A DNA stretch of 64,000 nt from Watersipora subatra (taxonomy: Eukaryota; Bryozoa; Gymnolaemata; Cheilostomatida; Watersiporidae). Below, in pieces: positions 1 to 11,100 of this stretch. The stretch covers positions 2,770,001-2,834,000 of the forward strand of contig NC_088710.1 of the NCBI RefSeq assembly GCF_963576615.1, read 5' to 3'. The notes below the pieces were generated by a model that saw only the letters and a program-made list of their open reading frames with translations, did not search any database and had not been told where the DNA came from. The first letter of the stretch is position 1. Each line of letters opens with the position of its first letter. A program made the position numbers and the translations under genes.

Positions 1-3000
1 TAGACAAGAAACGAGATGGACTCAATTAGACAGTAAACAGGAGGAATACAGTATTTTATGGGTTGAGCACATTATATAACCATTAAAACTACAGCTATCT
101 TCACATGAGATGGTGATGCATAATACATGTGATTGTAATATTAGAGAAAAAGACTGAAAAACCAACAGTTCTGCACGGTATGCCATTAGGTGGCAGCTGA
201 CTGCTTTATTATTAGTTATTCCAGTTCCAAATATAGACGTCCAGTCAGGGCGTTTATTCAGCCCCAGCATTTGTTGACTTACGGTCTAACGCTGAAAAAA
301 GAGACTGCAGATATTTACATGTATGTCTATTATTCATTTTGACACAAAGAAATTTCCATCAAAAAATCAATGACAGATTTAGCTGACAGACTTTTTATAT
401 CTTTGTTTTTTAAATATTTCCTGCCCTTCCTGTTTACAGCTTATACAGTGTACAGCTGAGTTTATACGTTCCCACAATATCTATAAATTACATTGGATCT
501 TTACGTTAGCAAACTGCTAATACGTATGCACGAATAGACTATCTTGCAATCTTGATATCTGTTTGCATTTATTGTTTGCACCCCAACTAAATACTGTAGA
601 TCAAACTGTCGCAGAAGAAGGTCATGACAACTTGTTATTTCCTCCAAGAGTCAACAATTCCTGCTAATTTTTAAGAGACTAAACTTATCATTAGCCTGTG
701 GCTAGTGAATCGGCAGAAAAAAATGTTCACATCAAGATGAAGTGGCTATGCTGACCCCAATCTCTCAATGTGAAGGAGTCCATCAAGACATCCAAATTTT
801 CATCATAAATGGCTTGTCCAAAATATCTTATGCATTGCATTCTGATGACCAAAATGTATTTCGGTGCGCAACATCAGAGCCTCCTCTAGCCGCATAACCC
901 GCATTTGTTACTCTATAGAAAATTAGTTTGCATTGTGAAAGGCGATGAAACCTGAGACCAGATGTTGTTACAATGTTGTGAAATGACTGTCAGCGTTAAC
1001 AGGGTGTACGATTACTGAGGGCTGCTGTTGCTATGGAAGGTGTGCTTGTGTGTTAAGTAAATGGAGAACAGTGCTTTGTCAATTTACTGAGTAGAGACGA
1101 CCTACTCCTATTTGTCACACCACTTGTAGTTTGGGAATGTTTGCCTGTAGCATTATTATGAAGAACAATCGAACAAAGACATCTAGAACAAAGACATCTA
1201 GCGGACACACTTTTAAGCTGATAATACCGCAAACTTCTGCAATAAATTTTATCGGCATAAACTTTCAGTTCTACGGCAGCATTTTGCTTTGTAGTCCGGC
1301 AGCTAATGGGTGATGACAAATATCAAAGCTCAGTCAATTGCGCCCTACTAGATTTGCACTAGAAGGCAACCGAGAGAAAAACAAGGTGTGGTGCCATTTG
1401 CTCAGTGATTATTATAAAGTACTAGTTTCATGTCTCATAGATATGGTCACGATGTTCCAGTTCACATCCACCACGCATTAGCCTAGAGTAACTGACCGCC
1501 TTTTGGAGTCTCTAATCGGTAGGCGGGAGGCATTTAAACAAAAACACGACTTTAATTGATGAAAACATTAGCCTTGCTCAAACCAATTGCTGCCGGTTTA
1601 TTCAATAAACTTGAACAAACGTTGGAGTGTTTTGAAACAACAAAAGGTGACAAACACCTGCCTTACATGCCAGTGCTGCTCATTCTGACTAGGTGCGAGG
1701 AAGCTGACACGCTGAGGTAAGAGAATGCAGAAAGGATATGCTGAAGGAATTGTGACATTTTAATAAAGTAACAGATTTTTATATCTTGATTATACTATAT
1801 TATATATTATATTATCTTTATTACAGGACTAAACTTTCAGAGCGCATTTTTACAGCCGCTGGTACAATATTTTACACATGCATTAAATGAAAGTTTATAA
1901 AGGTTTCATATTTTTACACCTTTTTGAATACAGAAAGTTTGGTTTACAAATATTGAGAAATTGAGCTGAATTTACTGACACTTAGAATGATAACAACGAT
2001 GACTTGTGATAATGATATAACATAACAAATAAAAATAGACAGAGACTTAAATTTCTTCTCTATGAATTCAATAATAAAACAATAAGAATAAAACAAAGGT
2101 ATATAGTTAATAGAAGTTGTTTTTTTGATTGATATTTAAGGCTCTTAAATGAAGTTCAATAAAAAACTTGGATATAAAAAGCAAGAAACAAACATTATAC
2201 TACTAACCACCAGCACTTCAGCTGGTCAAGTCGATAGTGCGCTACATAGTAATGAACAGCGGGGAACCGACTCCTGATTAAAATTATGTAGTCATTTTAC
2301 TGTCTCTACAAAATGTATAAACTGCCACATTACCTTTAAACCAACCATTCTGTTCGTGCATCGCTTATGAGACTGTTACAAGGACATAATCCCATAAAGC
2401 CAGATGCTACAGCCAACCCTTTGGTAGATTACTTCTAATAAAATAAATGTGCATCAATTGTGTGAGCTTCTTGACTTCCTACACGTATCATAGAGAGGCA
2501 ACTTCGACAAAACATTCAAAAAATAATTATCGAGGAGTTGTGTACGCGATAAACACTTGTTTAGTTCTGATCAAATTCGTCAACTCGGGAGTTATCCTCT
2601 ACTGACTGCTCTAACTCTGAAAGTTATTGACTAAGAGGGAAATTACTGTATCGATGCCCAAAATGATTATAATGAAACATTTTTAGCATACACCGTAGTT
2701 TTTTGTTACACGACACAAGTTCAGTTGTTGTAGCCTAGAAATATTGACATATTCATAGAGATCTCAGGCTATGTCTATTAAAAATGGATCAACACACACG
2801 CGTACTGTCAATGGACTCTGGGTCTATTGACTCCGTCATTGTGTATCCTTGTGTAGTCTAATCAAGGGAAAGACTAAGGTAATACTCCTAGAACTTTGAA
2901 GGGTGCACGATTGCACCCTACTGTTACTTGCATATCGGGGTGTACTCATTAGGCTATTCAACTGTACACTCCTTGGGAACATCGTAAAATATTCCACAAT

Positions 3001-3617
3001 CACGATATCTACTAAAACTCTAGCATAAGGTCTTCAGTATCATTCAACCTTCACATTGCTGATTATGTCAGCTAATCAGTCACAAAAAGTGATTCTGATG
3101 TTTCTTGCTAGTGCTAGAAAACGGAAAAAAACAGAAAACGGAATTAAAATCTGACAGCTGACTATGTAAGCGAGAATATGTACTATCCTTCGTTTTTTTG
3201 GGACATCATTTTATCGTTGTCGGCCATCTTTATAGACAATTTTATTGTTAAAAACACGAAGCTTTTGCAATGAATTTTTGCAAACGATGCTTTTGTTTGC
3301 AATTTTTTTTAATGCAGTATCAAAACAACACCAAAAAATACTAGTAAATATAAGAAAATGACCGTTTTCTACAAATATGGTGACTTTTCGTGAATGAGCG
3401 CATGTGCAAACAAACGACTTGATGACGCCAACAAACCGATGGATACATGTTCTATGATGGTCCCAATGTTGCCATTTTACTGATAAAAAAAAAACAACAT
3501 TTATTTATTTGGTTTCGCTGACTTGTGCAGTTTACCGCTAAGAGCACTAATAAAGAACAGCTATAATATTAACATCTGTGGAGTTGTCTAGTGCTGCCCT
3601 GTTAGCAACTAGTTTGT
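1..3617. other. Non-coding AT-rich stretch, probably FARSA intron
   Basis: I found no exon, RNA gene or complete mobile element here. Small features only: a 15-bp direct duplication near 1171-1200 and AT-rich microsatellite-like sequence near 1790-1815. If the FARSA gene continues leftwards beyond its exon at 8081, this is intron of FARSA on the minus strand. It may also hold upstream introns or exons of the plus-strand ORF at 3618-4568, but no convincing one was seen. Confidence 0.4.
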
Positions 3618-4568
3618 ATGCTTGTAGGAATGCAGAGGATTAGATATGAAACAAGCACATACAGGAGTGAGCTCCTCCTCGCCCCAATCTTATTGCTAAC
3701 TACCGAAGAAGGTGTGATAGCTGAGCCAGGATCTCCTTTGACAATACAACTTCCTATTGCCCTACTGCCGCTAGCACCTGCTTCTCAAATTGACAGACAT
3801 ACCTCTAAATGCTTCAAGAAACAAAGTGACCAAAAACGCTTTACGAGTTCTATGCTATATAGCATGCCACACGCAAACCTTCCACAATCACGTACTGATG
3901 GGATTGGAGGAGACAATGATACAACAGAATATGACACAGATGATGATGAAACTGGAGAGAATGAGTTAGAAGATGAACCAGGAAAAGATAAATCCAAACA
4001 GACTGTACCTATTATAGTTGATACAGAAGTTGATACTGATCTAAAGGATTATGGTACTGAACAGTCGCGTAAGACTACAAAAATAGACCCAGATATGTGT
4101 GAAGAAATGGACAGTCACTACCTCGACTGGTTTGCTAACAACAACAATAACAACGAAGGAGACGAATCCGACGAAGAACCACGACTCGGTTATCCTTCGC
4201 ACTTTATGAGACGAGACTCAACTGATTTGCTAATTGAAGAGGCTAAGCAAGCCTGCCTCCAACAGACCATGCAACACCTTCAGGCAGCAACAGCAGTCAC
4301 TGAAAGTCTGAGTGAGACTTCTTCACAGTGCAGTGACACTTATTCCGATGAAAGTAGGTCGAGCTGCTCTACATTTGACATGTCTGAACAGACGGAAGAC
4401 TCTGAGCCTCGATTGCTCATACCAAAACTTTACAGCCGCCCTGAGAAGACACAGCTAGAAATAGAAGTGATTGGAGAGGTGGAAAAGATTGAGGACAGAC
4501 AATTTGAGCGTGTTCCTTCATTTATCCAGGGCTATAGTACTGACAGCTTGCCATTGTCTGCCACTTAG
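3618..4568 (+). CDS. Unrecognised acidic Ser-rich protein, probable terminal exon
   Basis: A 316-codon open frame ending in TAG at 4566-4568. I do not recognise the family. From about residue 90 it is strongly acidic (DTDDDETGENELEDE-like run), followed by a run of Asn, then a stretch rich in Ser, Glu and Asp that includes RRDSTDLLIEEA and ends GYSTDSLPLSAT. This looks like a disordered C-terminal tail with many possible phosphosites. The first 55-60 residues are less protein-like. AG dinucleotides after pyrimidine-rich sequence at 3773-3774 and 3795-3796 are candidate acceptors, so the true exon may start at 3775 or 3797 with upstream exons left of the window. The G+C content is higher than the flanks, which supports coding. 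It lies antisense to the presumed FARSA transcript. A retrocopy is an alternative. Confidence 0.5.
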   Translation: MLVGMQRIRYETSTYRSELLLAPILLLTTEEGVIAEPGSPLTIQLPIALLPLAPASQIDRHTSKCFKKQSDQKRFTSSMLYSMPHANLPQSRTDGIGGDNDTTEYDTDDDETGENELEDEPGKDKSKQTVPIIVDTEVDTDLKDYGTEQSRKTTKIDPDMCEEMDSHYLDWFANNNNNNEGDESDEEPRLGYPSHFMRRDSTDLLIEEAKQACLQQTMQHLQAATAVTESLSETSSQCSDTYSDESRSSCSTFDMSEQTEDSEPRLLIPKLYSRPEKTQLEIEVIGEVEKIEDRQFERVPSFIQGYSTDSLPLSAT

Positions 4569-4750
4569 CAGAATCAGTCAGTTAAACACGCAGTCAACCA
4601 CTAATAGTTATTATTATTTAATATTTTTATACTCAAATGCATTATTTCTCAATTTTTAAAGAATATAAACTGCATAGAAACATACTTTTAAAATGAATGT
4701 AGTAAACTTTTAAACTGGAAAGGAGAAGTAGGTGAAAACGTTTTGTCAAA

Positions 4751-4878
4751 TGTCATGCGTATGACATATGTCATGCATATGACATATGTCATGCATATGA
4801 CATATGTTATGCATATGACATATGTCATGCATATGACATATGTTATGCATATGACATATGTCATGCATATGACATATG
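4751..4878. repeat. 18-bp minisatellite
   Basis: About seven tandem copies of an 18-bp unit (TATGTCATGCATATGACA) that itself contains short palindromes (GACATATGTC, ATGCAT). Both strands stay open in some frames because 18 is divisible by three; this is not coding. Confidence 0.9.
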
Positions 4879-6444
4879 GCAATGACAAGACCCACAGACA
4901 CATAGACATTCAACACTGACATAAACATGCAGGAATAGTGTGTACATATGCAGCGATACAACGTATCATAAAACCTCAATACACGCTTCTCAAGAAAACA
5001 GCAACTTTGCTCACTTTGCTCTCATAATTACTAAGAAACCAAAGTAACTTGAAAACGGCAACTGAATTAGTGAATCAGTTTATGCCAAATCTATCAAAAG
5101 TATAAAAATATTTAGTCTTGTCATAAAAAAAGGTTAACCATTATCTAAAATCTAAAATTTTTGGCATATTATAACAGTAATACATAATTATTCCAGTGCA
5201 AAACAATAATCAATCTGAAAGACAAACTAGATGGTGAGATTGCATCAATGCTTGATAGGAACATCCTTTAAGGCTACAGATTGAGTCACCAAAATTAGAC
5301 AGGAGAAGACAAACGCTAAAACATTGCATAAAGAGAACTTCAAACCAGATTAATTTCAGAGAACACTTGGGCTGCTGAGGCACATGATAGACACAAGGAC
5401 CAACCGCTTTGATTACTATCAGCAACACTTTTTCGAAGCGTTAACAAGATAGTACTACTACTAGATGTTAGCGTTAACAAGACAGTACGACTACTAGAAT
5501 TTAAAAACCATGTTATAGAATCCTAACACAGGGGTGAGCCTATTACCTTGAGCAATTGACTACGAATGACTAAATACAAACATAGTTGCCAAACGTTTTT
5601 ATTGAGAACAGTTATAAACTTTAACAAAACCTCAATAATACTCCTCTAAAGACCCTAACAGCCCGTCCAGAGACAGCACATACACCACAAATACTTTCAT
5701 CGACCCGCAGGTTTCATAAAGAAGTCGATGGTAATTTGAACTTCGTTCAAAAATCAAAAATAGTTGCCAAGAAAGAGCGGCAAATATTGGTAAAATACAC
5801 TCTTTAGACAGATAACGGTGTATCTATTTGATTAGTTTTTCAAAGTCTTGTGAAGAGTACTTTTAACCTCGGCAAACAATGAGTGTCTTTTAAGGACAAA
5901 TAAAGTCAAGACACTTGACTAGGCCTTGAAACTTTTTCTGATGGAGTTCAAAATAACTCGGAAGGTAAATAGAAATCCTCAAGCATTATGGTCGGTGTAC
6001 TTACCATGGAAAATCTCTGCACACTGTTTAGTTGGGCAGTGATTGAACCGTTTGGAACAATTTTAGAATGAATTATTTCAACTTGTTTTTGTCAACTTAA
6101 TCAGGCCAAATGAGATACCTTTTGTATACGTTAACAATGTTTGTGAGGTGAAGTATTTTTGATGGTGAATACAGATGACAGTCGTAAGAGAGGCATGTGG
6201 CTTATACACATAAAAGGAGCTCCAATGTCTACCTAATAAAGAAATACACTAATAGTTCATGATTATGTAAAAGTTCATGTAATGTAGAATACATTCCGAC
6301 CTTGACATAGGAAGTCAATAAGTTCTGATAATTGCTTCAAGTATGTCTAAACCATCACATGCAAACTATTTTATACCATAAATAATCAATTTTATTTATA
6401 TCCATTCTTATGACGGTCTGTTCTGACATCCTAAGAAATCTCTA
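4879..6444. other. Non-coding stretch, no gene seen
   Basis: No exon or structured element was recognised. A small direct duplication of an AGCGTTAACAAGA-containing block lies near 5437-5500. Presumed FARSA intron. Confidence 0.4.
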
Positions 6445-6860
6445 TCCATATATATATATATTTCTCAAAGTTTGTGTGTGTATTCGTGCATCTGTGGACT
6501 TGTTTGTCCAGCTATAGCTATTATTAGAATCTCGGAATAAAGAATCCATACAGAAGAAGATTTGATCTCAAACCCTCCCACTCACTAGTCCGACGCCGTA
6601 CCAATTAGGCCACAGAGATTGATATCATATGCTAGCTGATACATGTTGTTATATGGGAGCAAATACCCAACAGTTTTGTGTACTACGCAGGGTGATTGCG
6701 TAACGTAACAGAGACGAATAGCTCTCATTAGTAAGCTTACTCAAATTTTCCATTGGCAATGTGTCAGGGTAATAGCAAGTGGCAGGCAACTCTCATTACT
6801 TCTCATTGTTTATAAGCTGATTTTTAATACCCGGGCAACGCCGGGAAGCACAGCTAGTTC
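6445..6860 (-). mobile_element. tRNA-tailed retroposon, copy A
   Basis: Read on the minus strand it starts with a head containing CCCGGCGTTGCCCGGG, then about 200 bp of unique body. A tRNA-like part follows, with an A-box-like TGGCCTAATTGG and a B-box-like GGTTTGAGATCAAATC, then a conserved tail block (TAGCTATAGCTGGACAAAC, ACTTTGAGAAATATATATAT) ending in TA repeats. The same modules occur at 11464/17036, 36731-37590, 50770-51481 and 63330-63695. This is SINE-like: short, non-coding, with Pol III box-like motifs and a simple-repeat 3' end. The partner LINE is unknown. Confidence 0.65.
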
Positions 6861-8080
6861 TTTATAAAGTCAAGCCTTAAAATAAGAAGTAAATACATTT
6901 TCATATCTACTTTGTATGTTGAAACAGTCACAAGTTGGAGCAAACACTCTTATCTGAATACTTTGTATTTTGTTTAATTCCTTCCAAAGCCAAAACAATG
7001 ATGAATACTTCAAATAAACACATACATCACTAGAACAAGTGTAACACCTAAAACTATTCAAAAAATAAATGTAAAACAATTACTTGTAAAAATTAACTTA
7101 ATAAATCAACAACCAATAAAAAGATAGTAAGTTAACCTCAGAGACAAGTGAGTAGAATTGTAGGTTGAGTAATGCATAGCTTGAGAGATAGATATAGTGA
7201 CCTAGATACCCGCCATAACTTACTCATCTTGAATTAGATAATATATAGATTATAGATATAGATGATATAGTGATAAAAATATGCTGCGGAACTTACACTA
7301 ATCTATACTAAATGTAATTTAAATAAACTGTCTAAATTCTTCCGTACTTTTACATTTTATTTTAAAATTAAACCAACTTCTTTAAATGCTAACTAAATCG
7401 TTTCAAAAAACTGTGGACTCTGCATGTCAAGAATTAATTTGCCGGTTGGGACAAAATATTTCCTTTTATTTTACACGGGGTCAAAAAACTTTAATATAGA
7501 GGTGATCATAAATAAATGTTCAATTATAAAACTTGCATACTGCATTTCTTGGTGGGCTATAAAACACACCAGACTATAAGACGCGGCATCAATCAAAATG
7601 TCAATTTTTTATTGTCCGCATAAAAGGCGCTTCGGATTATGAGATGCACTGAGCTGAGCAAAAAGTGTGTTGGATTAGCCAAAGGTTATTCAACTGATTC
7701 TCAAGAACCCTCAATGATGTTCAGTTGTAGACTAACAAACAAATACAAAACCATTTTTCAGTTGGCGGTTGGAACACAAAAGTACAACATAGGCTACACT
7801 CATTTGTTTCAATTCATTCCTCGTTTGCAGTTTGGCGATGTCGGCAACATGCCTGTATAAAACAAATAGTTGTTAATAGTATTGCTCTATCTGAATAAAC
7901 AAAAAGGTGTGAAAAATTTTGGATTTGGACTCAAAAAGCTAGAAATCTTGTTCTTCATCATGACCAACTGACAGACCTACATGTAGCATCTATAGCAATA
8001 TATGGAATTACATTCCCTTGGTAGGGAAAGCTAACTCTCAAACTAGCGAATCGAACGAAGTAATTACATGAATTACTCAC

Positions 8081-8173
8081 GTGGCTATCATTTCAGGTGT
8101 CAGATCCACTTCCTGTTTATGAGGGCTCAATGTAAAGCTAGTACCCTTCCTCACCTCGTATGCCATGATGGTT
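8081..8173 (-). CDS. FARSA: FARSA exon 5
   Basis: One base, 30 codons and two bases, donor GTGAGT. It encodes VRKGTSFTLSPHK and DLTPEMIAT, matching the WVSKGSAFS...LSPEMI region just before the catalytic core. The following exon was not found in this window. Confidence 0.9.
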
Positions 8174-11100
8174 CTATGAATAAAAAGACTGCCGGTGAGC
8201 AAACACAGGCAGCAATGGAAACCATGAGCTGAACACAGATATGCATAAGGCATCAATGATGAACAAACAAACTGGGGGGAAAAAAGAAGGAATAATTTGG
8301 ATATTTATGGGTAAACAGAAAATCATTTTCAATTACCTACAGTCAACCTTTTTTGCAAATCTAACAAAGTAAATAATAATTAGGAGGTTGAGCATGCCAT
8401 TTTCACTGTCAGCTACAAATTAACTGGCTGCTTCACACCCTCCCCATCCTGATCAGACAAGGGTGATTGCTAGCTAAAGCCTTCAAGCTCGCCAACAGCA
8501 CTGGAGAGTGTTCACAGGTGTTGTTACCGCTGTAATTATCGACTGTCACACAAGCTGCATGGTGAATACCATGCTGAGTACAGGGTGAGTAGTAAGGAAA
8601 TAGTAAAGGATCGTTTATGGCTGAGTATGTGACTAGTTGGGCAGGTCCTCTACAGACACCTCATGCTTTAAGCGATTAGTAGTACAGGTTCTTTGCAGAG
8701 ACACCTTTGGAATGCTATTTATGCTATACTAAGCGTGAACCTACTCTTCGGCGATAAGCTTTCTTTTCTTCAACTCTTTCTTCTTCTTTTCATACTCTTT
8801 CTCATCTTCCTCTGAAGTATCTTTGTTCAATGATATGTCTATGAGCAGCTTTTGGATCTCATCTACTACATCCTTTGTCTATGAGATATGAAATAAAAAA
8901 GGTTACAGATAAAAAATTCTAAAAATTTTATTTTTATTTTGAAAGAAACATTGCAGCAGATTAATCTCAACTTCCTGTTAGTATTTCACTTAACTTACAT
9001 AACAGGTTTAATCTAGCTTCCAATCTGCTTTTCTGTGAGTACACAGTTTTTGTATCAGCGGTATTCAGACATGCTATATACAGTCAAACATGGATAACTC
9101 GCCCACGGATAGCTCGAACACATGGTTAATTCGAACAGTTTCTTTGGTCCGTTCCCACGTAATGATAAATTGCTATAGATAACTCAAACTCAACACTGTT
9201 AACTCGAACTGTTTTTTGCCCAACGGCTACCGAAACGGTTGTTATCGCTTTAGAAAATCACTTTATTCCAAGCCATAGAGGTAAACCTCAACTTTTCATA
9301 ACTCATAAGTGTCGTCATTACCTCCATCGGCAAAATATTTTTGTCAACGACTTTTCTAAAGGTTTGGTGAAATTTGATTTATATCAAAGATCCGCTTAGC
9401 GATCGCCCTTCGGAAGCAAGGTAAAGTGAGGTAATCTTCACATAAACTTCAAGAAAAATCGGCAAAATTGATCGTGGGTAAAACGTTCAAAAGAAAAAGA
9501 TGTCTTTTCTTTTGAGCATTTCAGCAATGATCAAGTTTTGCCAATGTCAATCTAAAAAACGTCCTGGCAATAACATCACCTCAAACAACAAACCAATCTC
9601 AAGTGATAGAAAAATCTCTATACTTTTTGATAAAAACGTTTTAAACTTTACATTAGAAGCATTTAATTTGAAACAAGGCATTTGTGCTTTCGATTTATAT
9701 TATAGTTTGTATATGCACATGTATCTACTAATAAATAAGTAAATACATAGACTTCTGACAGTGCTCTGATAACTTGAACGCTCTGATAATTCGAACACTT
9801 TTGCTCGGTTCCGTGAAGTTCGAGTTATCCATGTTTGACTGTATTTAAATATGCTATATATTTAGATATGCTATATACAGTGAAACTCGGATAACTCAAA
9901 CTTCAAGGGACCGAGCAAAAGTGTTCGAATTATCAGAGCGTTCAAGTTATCAGAGCACTATCACAAGTCCATGTATTTACTTCTTTATTAGTAGATACAT
10001 GTACATATACAAACTATAATATAAATCAAAAGCACAAATGGCTTGTTTCAAATTAAATGCTTCTAATGTAAAGCTTAAAACGTTTTTATCAAAAAGTATA
10101 GAGATTTTTCTATCACTTGAGATTGGTTTGTTGTTTGAGGTGATGTTATTGCCAGGACGTTTTTTAGATTGACATTGGCAAAACTTGATCGTTGCTGAAA
10201 TGCTCAAAAGAAAAGACATCTTTTTCTTTTGAGCGTTTTACCCACGATCAATTTTGCCGTTTTTTCTTGAAGTTTATGCAAAGATAACCTTACTTTACCT
10301 GAGACTCGTTAAGAGCAACACTCCGAGGCAGTTCAATTAAAAGTTTTACGAGGTTTTACGGTACATTGTATATCACTCACGCTTTTTGAATGGATACTTA
10401 TTAAATGTACACACGTATTCTGTGTTTAGGTCAAACGATGAATAGTTTTTTTTTAGCTAAGACAACGTATACGTTTAATTACAACAATCTTTAAGACGTT
10501 TTAAACATTCAACATTCCGACGTTGATTCAACACGGAATCAACGTCGGAAAACTATTCATCACGGGCTAGCCGGGTCACGCACTCAAGGATTTTCGCCAA
10601 GCAAATACAAAACAAAAACAACATGCTGTTTTTGTTTTGTATGTGCGTGGCGAAAATCCTTGCGCGCGTGACCCGGCTAGTCCGTGCTATTCATCGTATA
10701 ACAGGATAAATCAAATTTCACCAAACCTTTAGAAAAGTCGTTGACAAAAATGTTTTGCCAATGGAGGTAATAACGACGCTTATGAATTACGAAAAGTTGA
10801 TGTTTACCTCTATGGCTTGGAATAAAGTGATTTTCTAAAGCGATAGCAACCGTTTCGGTAGCCGTTGGGCAAAAAACAGTTCATTATAACAGTGTTGAGT
10901 TCGAATTATATAGAGCCATTTATCATTGCGTGGGAACGGACCAAGCAAATCCAGTCGAGTTAACCATGTGTTCGCTATATCCGAGGGCGAGTTATCCATG
11001 TTTCACTGTATTTAGATATGCTATATATTTAGATAAGCTATATATTCAGATAAGCTATATATTTAGATATGCTATATATTCAGATATGCTATATATTCAG

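Larger units (their letters stand above)
9878..11008. mobile_element. Pogo/Tc1-like element, copy 2, inverted, with insert
   Basis: Ends CAGTGAAACTCGGATAACTC and the complement of CAGTGAAACATGGATAACTC, flanked by TA. It is the reverse complement of copy 1 except that about 38 bp of copy 1 is replaced by about 400 bp (10301-10704). That extra block contains two hairpins. Only 36 bp of AT minisatellite separates the two copies, so together they form a very long inverted repeat. Confidence 0.8.

Noticed and set aside
7555-7860. Small gene encoding a GYSTDS-containing peptide (73 codons)
   Set aside because: It overlaps a MITE-like ACTATAAGACGC segment, has no splice or family support, and the shared GYSTDS with the ORF at 3618-4568 is short enough to be chance.
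1-8080. Catalytic exons of FARSA
   Set aside because: I searched the minus strand for the conserved class II core (HPLLKVR-type and downstream motifs) and saw none.
9500-9742. 80-codon frame conserved between pogo-like copies 1 and 2
   Set aside because: Of six differences between the copies, five change an amino acid, so there is no sign of protein selection. The frame is broken in copy 3 and matches no transposase.
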